Part shown: piece by piece, positions 5,923 to 12,054 of the stretch
How positions within the stretch are numbered: position 1 is the stretch's first letter
Layout: the number at the start of each line of letters is the position of its first letter
From: Actinomycetota bacterium
GTDB lineage: Bacteria > Actinomycetota > Acidimicrobiia > Acidimicrobiales > Ilumatobacteraceae
Length of the DNA: 12,759 bases
NCBI GenBank assembly: GCA_005793785.1
Contig: SXPW01000021.1
Coordinates: forward strand, 1-12,759
Direction: 5' to 3'
The notes under the pieces: model-generated
What the model saw: the letters and a program-made list of their open reading frames with translations, nothing else
The model's database searches: none
Told to the model about the DNA's origin: nothing
Program-made: the position numbers and the translations under genes

Positions 5923-7680
5923 ATGCTGACCATCCGCTTCGACCGCCTTCCCATCACCGAGGGAACGCTGTTTCTCGATGCCGGGGCAGGATTCGGCCGA
6001 CATGCCTATGAAGCGGCGCGACGAGGGGCGACCGTCGTTGCGCTCGACTACGGACACGACGAGGTCACCGCAACTCGCAACACCTTCGCCGCGATGGCGA
6101 TGGCCAACGAAATCGATCCACGTCGCTTCGGCGGGGCGATTCGCGGTGATGCGACGTGTTTGCCGTTCGCGGATGCATCGTTCGATTGCGTCGTCACCAG
6201 TGAGGTGCTCGAACACATCCACGATGATGTCGCTGCACTTTGCGAACTGGCGAGAGTGCTCAAGCCGGGGGGAACCTTTGCGGCCACCGTTCCTTCGTAT
6301 TTTCCCGAGAAGGTCAATTGGACCCTGTCGGAGGAATACCACGCACCGTTCGTGCCGGGAGGACACGTCAGGATCTACAGGGCGCAAGAACTTCGGGAGA
6401 AGATCTCTGCGAGCGCCCTTCGGATCACCGGCCAACACCGCGCGCATGGACTGCACTCTCCGTACTGGTGGTTGCGTTGCGCGGTCGGACCGGCGCGCGA
6501 GGACCATCGACTCGTCAATCGCTACAAGAAATTGCTGGAGTGGGACATCGTGTCCTCACCCTTCATCACACGGGCGCTCGACTCCGTGCTCAGCCCATGG
6601 CTCGGAAAGTCCTTCGTGGTGTACGCGAACAAGCCGGTGTCGACGGCGATTCATGCGCATCGCGGCGGCCCAACCGTCTCGGGTGCGCGGCTCCCTCGCG
6701 TCGACGAACTGCGAACGACCGCACAGTGGATTGCCTCGCTGCAAACCCCCACCGGGATGATTCCGTGGTTCGCGGGTGGCCATTGCGACCCTTGGAACCA
6801 TGTAGAAACGGCGATGGCACTCGATGTCATGGGGCTCCATGCAGAGGCACGGCGCGCCTACGAGTGGCTCTGCGCAACACAACGTTCGGACGGTTCGTGG
6901 CACAACTACTACAACTCCGACGGCACGGTGAAGGATGCCAAACTCGATTCCAACGTCTGTGCCTACGTCGCTGCAGGAATCTGGCACCACTGGCAGTGTT
7001 CGGACGATCTCGATGCAGCCGAACGATTTTGGCCGATGGTCGAGCGAGCGATGAACTTCGTACTCAACATGCGACGCAAGGACGGCACCATCTTGTGGGC
7101 CAAGGAGGTAGGAGCCGAACCGTGGACCTATGCCCTGCTCACGGGAAGTAGTTCCATTCGGCACTCACTGCACTGTGCCGCCAATCTCGGGGCTCTGCTT
7201 GGTGAGCCACGACCCCTGTGGCGCGCGGCTGCCGATGCAATCGACGCCGTCATCAACCACTCACCACTCTCGTTCGAGCCCAAGGACCGCTGGGCGATGG
7301 ACTGGTATTACCCCGTGCTCTCGGGCGCACTCATCGACGACGCGGCGAAGGTTCGTCTCCACGATTCGTGGGACACGTTCTATCTCGACGACTACGGCAT
7401 TCGTTGTGTGAGTGACGAACCCTGGGTAACTGCTTCGGAAACCGCGGAGTGCGCACTCGCGTACAGCGCCGTCGGTGACCGCACCACCGCGAGCGACCTC
7501 CTTGCGCTCACGACGTTGCACCGCAACGAAGACGGCTCGTACCTCACGGGAATCGTTTACCCGCAGAAGATTGCGTTCCCTGCCAATGAGGTGAGCGCTT
7601 ACACGGGAGCCGCAGTGATCCTGGCCGCGGATGCGCAGATGTCACTGTCACCTGCCCACAAACTGTTCACCCACCACTGA
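5923..7680 (+). CDS. Fusion: SAM-dependent methyltransferase plus alpha/alpha-toroid (prenyltransferase-like) domain
   Basis: One uninterrupted 585-residue frame carries two domains. Residues 1-240 are a class I methyltransferase. The glycine-rich SAM loop is LDAGAGFGRH (18-27), Asp42 caps strand 2, GDA is at 75-77, followed by PFADASFDCV and SEVLEH (93-98), with RVLKPGG at 111-117. After a polar linker (about 237-262) comes an all-helical domain (263-575) resembling the prenyltransferase/squalene-cyclase toroid, with repeated QW-like motifs: AQW..SLQTPTGMI (267-280), TQRSDGSW (319-326), RRKDGTILW (384-392) and HRNEDGSY (533-540). I see no DxDD motif of a squalene-hopene cyclase. These halves are more usually separate genes, so this may be a genuine fusion. 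It follows the GT4 gene by 8 bases without a clear Shine-Dalgarno. A role in modifying the same glycoside or lipid as the GT4 is inferred; the toroid may only bind or process a hydrophobic or sugar substrate. Confidence 0.85.
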   Translation: MLTIRFDRLPITEGTLFLDAGAGFGRHAYEAARRGATVVALDYGHDEVTATRNTFAAMAMANEIDPRRFGGAIRGDATCLPFADASFDCVVTSEVLEHIHDDVAALCELARVLKPGGTFAATVPSYFPEKVNWTLSEEYHAPFVPGGHVRIYRAQELREKISASALRITGQHRAHGLHSPYWWLRCAVGPAREDHRLVNRYKKLLEWDIVSSPFITRALDSVLSPWLGKSFVVYANKPVSTAIHAHRGGPTVSGARLPRVDELRTTAQWIASLQTPTGMIPWFAGGHCDPWNHVETAMALDVMGLHAEARRAYEWLCATQRSDGSWHNYYNSDGTVKDAKLDSNVCAYVAAGIWHHWQCSDDLDAAERFWPMVERAMNFVLNMRRKDGTILWAKEVGAEPWTYALLTGSSSIRHSLHCAANLGALLGEPRPLWRAAADAIDAVINHSPLSFEPKDRWAMDWYYPVLSGALIDDAAKVRLHDSWDTFYLDDYGIRCVSDEPWVTASETAECALAYSAVGDRTTASDLLALTTLHRNEDGSYLTGIVYPQKIAFPANEVSAYTGAAVILAADAQMSLSPAHKLFTHH

Positions 7681-7693
7681 CCCGAATCAGCCG

Positions 7694-8329
7694 TTACACC
7701 ACGACTCGTCGCAACACGCGCAGCGAGCCGCAGTTCGACACCTCGACGAACTTGCCTGACCTCAGAGCAGGTTGGTAGATCTCGTCGTGTGGTGCCTGTC
7801 CACCATCTTCCGGCCGTTCGAACACGTCGTGCACCGCGAGCAATCCCCCGACTTCCACGTGTGGTGACCACGCTTCGTAGTCGCCACGAGCAACGTCCCG
7901 TCCATGACCGCCGTCGATGAAACAAAACGAAACTTTTTGCTTCCAGTCCTTGCCTATCGCGTGCGAGTCACCAACGCACTCGCGGACCACCCCGGTGAGG
8001 CCGGCGACCTGCATCGTCCGACGAAAGTACGGCAACGTATCGATACGGCCGTGCGCATTCACCACCTCCGGGTCGTGCCATTCCCAACCGGACTGATTTT
8101 CTTCTGAACCACCGTGATGATCCACCGCATGCAGCACCACACCGTGGTCGCGCGCAACCGCACCGAGCCAAACCGTGGAACGTCCGCAGTACGACCCGAC
8201 TTCGACGATTGGCAATCCGGGAAGTGCGGCGCACGCACGTGAGGCGGCGTCGTACAGTGCGTCACCCTCGGCTTCGGGCATGAATCCCTTCGTACTGAGT
8301 GCAATCGTGCGCAGCGTGGATTCGAGCAT
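7694..8329 (-). CDS. Class I SAM-dependent methyltransferase (Methyltransf_24 type)
   Basis: The 211-residue product is a small-molecule-type methyltransferase of the class-24 group. The SAM loop is VEVGSYCGRS (42-51) and Asp70 follows in AVDHH. FIDGGHG (137-143) and AVHDVF (165-170) are the characteristic later motifs, with acidic and His residues that could hold a metal as in O-methyltransferases of this group. The frame is open up to 8563, but those 78 extra residues lie antisense to tesB, and the MLESTLRTIAL start at ATG 8327-8329 looks like a natural N-terminus. It converges on the fusion gene, with only 13 bases between the stops and no terminator hairpin. Its putative promoter lies in the 54-base gap shared with tesB. 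A joint pathway with the GT4 and the fusion is inferred from position only. Confidence 0.87.
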   Translation of the reverse strand: MLESTLRTIALSTKGFMPEAEGDALYDAASRACAALPGLPIVEVGSYCGRSTVWLGAVARDHGVVLHAVDHHGGSEENQSGWEWHDPEVVNAHGRIDTLPYFRRTMQVAGLTGVVRECVGDSHAIGKDWKQKVSFCFIDGGHGRDVARGDYEAWSPHVEVGGLLAVHDVFERPEDGGQAPHDEIYQPALRSGKFVEVSNCGSLRVLRRVVV

Positions 8330-8343
8330 GACTTGCCAGACGA

Positions 8344-8349
8344 ACGCTA
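8344..8349 (-). promoter_or_regulatory. Candidate -10 element TAGCGT for the class-24 methyltransferase gene
   Basis: On the minus strand TAGCGT lies 14 bases before ATG 8329, so a transcript would have a leader of roughly 7 bases. It is the same hexamer as seen before lgt and the GT4 gene. No -35 is evident. The 54-base gap (8330-8383) must also serve the divergent tesB. Confidence 0.3.
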
Positions 8350-8371
8350 TCCAGCGGAGTTCTGCCAACAT

Positions 8372-8378
8372 GGAGGGG
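8372..8378 (+). promoter_or_regulatory. Shine-Dalgarno GGAGGGG deciding the tesB start
   Basis: GGAGGGG ends 5 bases before ATG 8384. This is the strongest ribosome binding site in the window and rules out the longer in-frame start at 8333, whose extra 17 residues do not resemble TesB. Confidence 0.85.
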
Positions 8379-8383
8379 TACCC

Positions 8384-9247
8384 ATGACGCAGCAACCACT
8401 GAAGGACCTCATCGCACTGCTTGATGTGGAGCAGATCGAAGTCAACATCTTCCGCGGACGAAGCCCCGATGAAAATCGGCAACGGGTATTCGGCGGCCAG
8501 GTCGCGGGTCAGGCGCTCGTCTCTGCGGCGCGCACCATCGACCAGGTCGGTCGCGAAGTCCACTCACTGCACGCCTACTTCGTGCGACCAGGGGATCCCA
8601 ACATTCCGATCCTCTACGAGGTGGATCGACTCCGCGACGGAAAGAGTTTCTCCACTCGACGAGTCATTGCAATCCAACATGGCAAGGTGATTTTCAACCT
8701 CCAGGCGAGTTTTCATGCCGATGAAACCGGACTCGACCACCAGCTCACGATGCCCGCCGGAGTTCCCCAACCCGATTCACTGCCGGACTTCAAGACTCGA
8801 ATGGCGCCGTACAAGGAGCAGCTCGGCGAGTGGTACGACCGGCCGCGACCGATCGACATTCGGTACGTCGACAACGATCCCGCAACTCGCGAGGGCAATC
8901 CCCGGCAAGGTCAACAAGTGTGGATGCGAGCCGATGGCAACTTGCCGGACGACCCGGTGCTCCATGCGTGCATCGTGACGTACGCCAGCGACATGACATT
9001 GCTCGATACTGCACTCCTCCCGCACGGCATCGGATGGACGGACGGCAAGGTGCAGATGGCCAGCCTCGATCACGCCATGTGGTTTCACCGACCCTTCCGT
9101 GCCGACGAGTGGATGCTCTACGACCAGACATCCATCTCCACGTCGAGTGCACGCGGTCTTGCCGGTGGTGCGATCTACTCGCGCGATGGCTCGTTGGTGG
9201 TGTCCGTGGTGCAAGAGGGACTCATCCGTTTGGTCGGGAAGAAGTAA
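8384..9247 (+). CDS. tesB: Acyl-CoA thioesterase II
   Basis: TesB hydrolyses medium- and long-chain acyl-CoA to free fatty acid and CoA. The 287-residue product has the double-hotdog layout: RVFGGQVAGQALVSA (34-48), HSLHAYFVRPGD (60-71) and FSTRRVIAIQHG (89-100) in the first half, and YASDMTLLDTAL (200-211), SLDHAMWFHRPF (227-238) and VVQEGLIR (275-282) in the second. The catalytic positions of E. coli TesB (Asp204, Thr228, Gln278) are met by Asp203, Ser227 and Gln277, the Ser being a conservative change. Length matches the family (about 286). ATG 8384 is fixed by GGAGGGG. The stop is only 5 bases before the crtZ start, so the two form one transcript. Whether the thioesterase serves carotenoid or lipid acylation, or is simply a housekeeping neighbour, is open. 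Confidence 0.96.
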   Translation: MTQQPLKDLIALLDVEQIEVNIFRGRSPDENRQRVFGGQVAGQALVSAARTIDQVGREVHSLHAYFVRPGDPNIPILYEVDRLRDGKSFSTRRVIAIQHGKVIFNLQASFHADETGLDHQLTMPAGVPQPDSLPDFKTRMAPYKEQLGEWYDRPRPIDIRYVDNDPATREGNPRQGQQVWMRADGNLPDDPVLHACIVTYASDMTLLDTALLPHGIGWTDGKVQMASLDHAMWFHRPFRADEWMLYDQTSISTSSARGLAGGAIYSRDGSLVVSVVQEGLIRLVGKK

Positions 9248-9252
9248 TCGTC

Positions 9253-9759
9253 GTGCCTTGGGGGGATGTGCTGCCGAAATCCCTTGACATCATCGTTCTG
9301 GTGGTGCTCGGATTCCTCGGGATGGAACTCGTCACGTACGTGGTGCATCGCTTCGTCATGCACGGTGTGTTCGAACGGCTACACCTCAGTCACCATCGCA
9401 ACGCTGCGAAGGAATTCGCCTCGAAGTCGCCGGAGCCGAATGACGTGTTCCCTGTCGCATTCTCGGTCGTCGTCATCGTCGCAATGTGGGTGGGATTCAA
9501 CGTGTCCGGACTCGACTGGCTCCTACCACTCTTCGTTGGGGTTACCGCCTACGGCATCGTCTACACCGTCATTCACGACGGCATCATCCACGGTCGAGTC
9601 AGATGGATGAAACACGGCAACTCGCGCATCGCATCGAGTCTTGCCATCGCCCATCGTGCGCACCACCGCGCCAACGGCGAGCCTTATGGAATGTTGTTCC
9701 CCTGGCTCACCATGTCGCGCAATGGGTCACGGCCGTCCCAGGTACCAGTCGACCAGTAG
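9253..9759 (+). CDS. crtZ: Beta-carotene hydroxylase (CrtZ type)
   Basis: CrtZ is a membrane non-haem di-iron hydroxylase that puts 3-OH groups on beta-ionone rings (beta-carotene to zeaxanthin). In the 168-residue product all four histidine boxes are present: H-x4-H at 32-37 (HRFVMH), H-x2-HH at 44-48 (HLSHH), H-x4-H at 108-113 (HDGIIH) and H-x2-HH at 134-138 (HRAHH), followed by the family's GMLF segment. Hydrophobic segments at about 11-30, 66-83 and 90-107 flank the boxes. Length is typical. I chose GTG 9253, 5 bases after the tesB stop, with a GGAAG at 9238-9242 as a weak ribosome site; GTG 9268 is also possible. The last 76 bases overlap the crtA-like gene on the other strand; the overlapped tail after GMLFPW is not conserved in CrtZ. 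Cyclase and desaturase genes are not in the window. Confidence 0.92.
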   Translation: MPWGDVLPKSLDIIVLVVLGFLGMELVTYVVHRFVMHGVFERLHLSHHRNAAKEFASKSPEPNDVFPVAFSVVVIVAMWVGFNVSGLDWLLPLFVGVTAYGIVYTVIHDGIIHGRVRWMKHGNSRIASSLAIAHRAHHRANGEPYGMLFPWLTMSRNGSRPSQVPVDQ

Positions 9760-10409
9760 GGCTCGAAACGGGCGAACATCTCCTCGCCGTACCAATCCTC
9801 GTTGCGTGTTCGCTGCACCACGCGCGAGTGTTCGGGGCGACCGTAGGCAAATCGTTGGATCGACGCGGCGTCGCGCCAAAGACTGAAGGTTCCCAAGCGC
9901 AATACGGGTGCTTCACCGATACCCACCACGGCAAGGAGTCCTTCGCTCGCATGCAATTCGCGGTCGACTACGCGAGCGTCACGAGAAAAGGCACGCCATG
10001 CGCGTGGACGCACGTCGGCCCGAGTGATCATCGCGAGTGGAGCACCGCTCGGAGTCGTGGACGTTGACGAGACGCCTTCCAGCATGATGCGCGGAATCTC
10101 CCGACCGCGCCACGAACCGTGCCCGCCGGCACCACGCATCTTCACGTGCCAGGACTCCTTCGTGTACCGACGCCGTTCCACAATGCGGATGAATTCGTCG
10201 GCGTCGTGTTCGGAATCAAAGAGGCAAAAGAGTGCGGTCCGACCAAGTTCGGTACCCGGAGCGGTGCTGCTACCGCGTCCCGTACCGAGCACACGGAGGA
10301 ACTGCAGCCCATCGGCACGGCGGTAACGCACTCGGTCGATGGCCAGTGCCTGCACCATTCCGGGCGTGCCATTCCAACGAAACAAGTGGAACGTCGCAAT
10401 GGCAACCAT
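9684..10409 (-). CDS. crtA: CrtA-like (spheroidene monooxygenase family) carotenoid oxygenase
   Basis: CrtA of purple bacteria introduces the C-2 keto group into spheroidene, and relatives hydroxylate or ketolate other carotenoids. The 241-residue product shows the family pattern: a short beta-strand start (MVAIATFHLFRW), GLQFLRVLGTG (34-44), a LFDSEHDADEF segment (63-73), and the strongly conserved C-terminal block, with GEAPVLRLGTFSLWR (165-179), RFAYG (186-190), H194, RTRNEDWYGEEMFARF (200-215) and GTWDGRDPL (222-230). No membrane helix or N-terminal signal is seen. ATG 10407-10409 has an AAGG 5 bases before it; the upstream open frame to 10838 is antisense to the next gene. It converges with crtZ (76-base overlap). 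With CrtZ beside it, the substrate is more likely a hydroxylated or cyclic carotenoid than spheroidene; this is inference. Confidence 0.85.
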   Translation of the reverse strand: MVAIATFHLFRWNGTPGMVQALAIDRVRYRRADGLQFLRVLGTGRGSSTAPGTELGRTALFCLFDSEHDADEFIRIVERRRYTKESWHVKMRGAGGHGSWRGREIPRIMLEGVSSTSTTPSGAPLAMITRADVRPRAWRAFSRDARVVDRELHASEGLLAVVGIGEAPVLRLGTFSLWRDAASIQRFAYGRPEHSRVVQRTRNEDWYGEEMFARFEPYWSTGTWDGRDPLRDMVSQGNNIP

Positions 10410-11043
10410 GTCTGCCTTACAGTGTGTCTGCGTGACGGCGTGGTTCTTGGCGATACTCATCGGATATCTCGTCGGATCGATTCCCGTCGCCGACACCATT
10501 ACGCGACGGGCCGGAGCCCCCGACCTGCGCGAGGTGGGCGACAAGAACCCGGGGTTCTGGAACTCGCGCACGGTTCTGACACGAAACCAGTCGCTCGCCA
10601 TCTTCGTCGGCGATCTTGCCAAGGGCATCATCACTGTGGTCGTGGCGCAGGAACTCTCCACGGACTGGCGCGTGTGGTTCCTCGGTGCAGGGGCAGCGAT
10701 GATCGGGCACGCATGGCCACTGTTCGCCCGTTTCCACGGTGGACGAAGCGTCCTCACGTGGGCGGGTGCCGCGATCGTGCTCAGCCCTCTGCCGGCAGCG
10801 TTCTGCGTGCTGATGATGTTGTTGTTTTGGGCTGCCACCCGCGATTTCAGTCACGGAGTGAAAATCGCCGTCATTCTCTACCCGTTTGCACAGTGGTACT
10901 CCGATGGTGCGTGGTTCGCCGCAGCAACGGGGCTCTTGATGTGCATCATCGGAATTCGTTTCGTCATGGCCTGGGGCGTCGACTCAGTACTTGCGGCCGC
11001 GCCACTCACGCGATGGCGCAACCGTACCGCGCAGCACGACTAG
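10408..11043 (+). CDS. Divergent PlsY-like (glycerol-3-phosphate acyltransferase family) membrane protein
   Basis: The 211-residue hydrophobic product has the PlsY backbone: a first helix ending in GYLVGSIPVADTITRRAG (19-36), DLREVGDKNPGFWNSR (39-54), GDLAKG (68-73) and GHAWPLFARFHGGRS (100-114), then further helices (121-142, 153-188). PlsY normally acylates glycerol-3-phosphate from acyl-phosphate in the inner membrane. Here the conserved GSGN of loop 1 reads GDKN, so the Ser is lost, though Asn, Gly, Asn and Arg of that block remain. GGK of the second motif is GGR. The C-terminal H-R-x-N-I-x-R-L..G.E motif is absent. A different acceptor or donor is therefore likely. The start could be ATG 10408, ATG 10399 or GTG 10432; the last lies 8 bases after TACAGT. 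It is flanked by crtA- and CrtQ-like genes and its 3' end overlaps the GT2 by 60 bases. Confidence 0.8.
   Translation: MSALQCVCVTAWFLAILIGYLVGSIPVADTITRRAGAPDLREVGDKNPGFWNSRTVLTRNQSLAIFVGDLAKGIITVVVAQELSTDWRVWFLGAGAAMIGHAWPLFARFHGGRSVLTWAGAAIVLSPLPAAFCVLMMLLFWAATRDFSHGVKIAVILYPFAQWYSDGAWFAAATGLLMCIIGIRFVMAWGVDSVLAAAPLTRWRNRTAQHD
10418..10423 (+). promoter_or_regulatory. Candidate -10 element TACAGT upstream of GTG 10432
   Basis: TACAGT fits TAnnnT and ends 8 bases before an in-frame GTG at 10432, which would start the PlsY-like protein just before its first helix (VTAWFLAIL). No Shine-Dalgarno supports any of the three possible starts. A leaderless start here would make the PlsY-like protein 203 residues long. 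Sequence match only. Confidence 0.3.
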
Positions 11044-12054
11044 CCACGCGAGCGCATCGGCCAATGGTGAGAGCCAATAGCCGAATCCCGGAGTTTCATA
11101 TGCGCGGCGAGCGCCGAAGAGCGTGCCGAGTCGAACGAGCAGGAGAACGCCCGTCAGGGGCGTGGCGACTCCGAGTGCGAACAACCAAATCGGTGCAACG
11201 AGTGTGAGTGCAGTCGTCGCGAGTCCCAAGACCTGTTGCGTCGGCTGATCGACGCCCCCCAACGCAATCGATCGTCCCCACCCGCGCCACGTGTCGACGA
11301 ACCCGTCGAACATTTCCACCGCAAGAAGATGACTGCCATCGAACATCTCCACCTTCGCACCGTCTGCTACCAAGCAACGCACCAGAGCAACGTCCTCCAC
11401 GGTCGAACCGCTCACGCGCTCGCACCAACCACCTTGCAAAGCGTCGTCCCGACGAAACACCATGCACTGTCCGTTGGCGACGGCGTTCGGTGTTGCGTGT
11501 TGCGAACCTGCGCCGTGGCGGTACACCAACGAGGTCAGCATCGCGGCATGGAGCCACTGTCCCAGCGCCGAGGTGGTTCTGAATCTCGTTGCCACCGTCG
11601 CCAATGCCACTCCACTGGAGCCCAACGCCTCTGCAGCAGCCCGAGGCAACGACCCGTCGGGACGTGCGTCGGCATCCAAGGTGACGACGACCTCTCCGTT
11701 TGCTGCAGCGATGCCTTGTTGCAACGCCCAAATCTTTCCCACCCAACCCTCGGGAAGCGTCTCTCCCCGTATGACACGCGCTCCGAGGTCGCGCGCGACT
11801 TGCGCGGTGTGATCGGAGCTCTCGTCGTCCACCACGATCACTTCCACCACTCCATCCGCGCCGTGCAACGGTCGAAGGCACTCGGCGATTCGTCCGGCTT
11901 CGTTGCGTGCTGGAATCACCACACTGATGGTCGGAACCGACGAAACCGACTGCGGTTGCAGCCTTCTCCCCCCGCGTGCCGAACGCCAAAGTTGAGGGGC
12001 GACGACGAGGAGGGCCACCGCTTCAGCGGCGATCAACCACCACGTGAGCGTCAC
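10984..12054 (-). CDS. Membrane family 2 glycosyltransferase, CrtQ/HpnI-like
   Basis: The 356-residue product has one N-terminal helix (3-21), a GT-A catalytic domain and C-terminal helices (275-315 and 325-342). Catalytic features are SVVIPARNEAGRI (44-56), VVDDESSDHT (74-83), the DxD-type metal site TLDADARPD (125-133), ANGQCMVFRR (193-202), VEDV (219-222) with the likely base, and RGWGRS (257-262). The C-terminal W-R-G-R-x-Y (351-356) is typical of membrane GT2 enzymes such as HpnI of hopanoid and CrtQ of staphyloxanthin synthesis. These transfer a sugar to a membrane lipid or carotenoid. GTG 12054 overlaps the amidase stop as GTGA, which fixes the start and suggests translational coupling; the frame upstream to 12402 is a shadow of the amidase. 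The 3' end overlaps the PlsY-like gene by 60 bases. The crtZ and crtA neighbours favour a carotenoid acceptor, which is an inference. Confidence 0.88.
   Translation of the reverse strand: MTLTWWLIAAEAVALLVVAPQLWRSARGGRRLQPQSVSSVPTISVVIPARNEAGRIAECLRPLHGADGVVEVIVVDDESSDHTAQVARDLGARVIRGETLPEGWVGKIWALQQGIAAANGEVVVTLDADARPDGSLPRAAAEALGSSGVALATVATRFRTTSALGQWLHAAMLTSLVYRHGAGSQHATPNAVANGQCMVFRRDDALQGGWCERVSGSTVEDVALVRCLVADGAKVEMFDGSHLLAVEMFDGFVDTWRGWGRSIALGGVDQPTQQVLGLATTALTLVAPIWLFALGVATPLTGVLLLVRLGTLFGARRAYETPGFGYWLSPLADALAWLVVLRGTVAPSREWRGRKY

Noticed and set aside
6240..7151. 303-codon + frame inside the methyltransferase/toroid fusion
   Set aside because: Arg-rich composition with no recognisable motif, while the overlapping frame encodes continuous conserved domains.
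7681..7693. Terminator between the convergent fusion gene and class-24 methyltransferase
   Set aside because: The 13-base gap has no inverted repeat with a T-run on either strand.
8330..8338. TTGCCA as a -35 box for tesB
   Set aside because: No acceptable -10 hexamer is found at 16-19 bases, so a promoter cannot be called from it.
8330..8563. N-terminal extension of the class-24 methyltransferase to 8563
   Set aside because: These 78 codons lie antisense to the conserved start of tesB and do not look like part of the family; ATG 8329 gives a normal-length enzyme.
10119..11207. 362-codon + frame across crtA-like and PlsY-like genes
   Set aside because: It runs through both the crtA C-terminal half in antisense and PlsY in another frame; no motif, biased composition.
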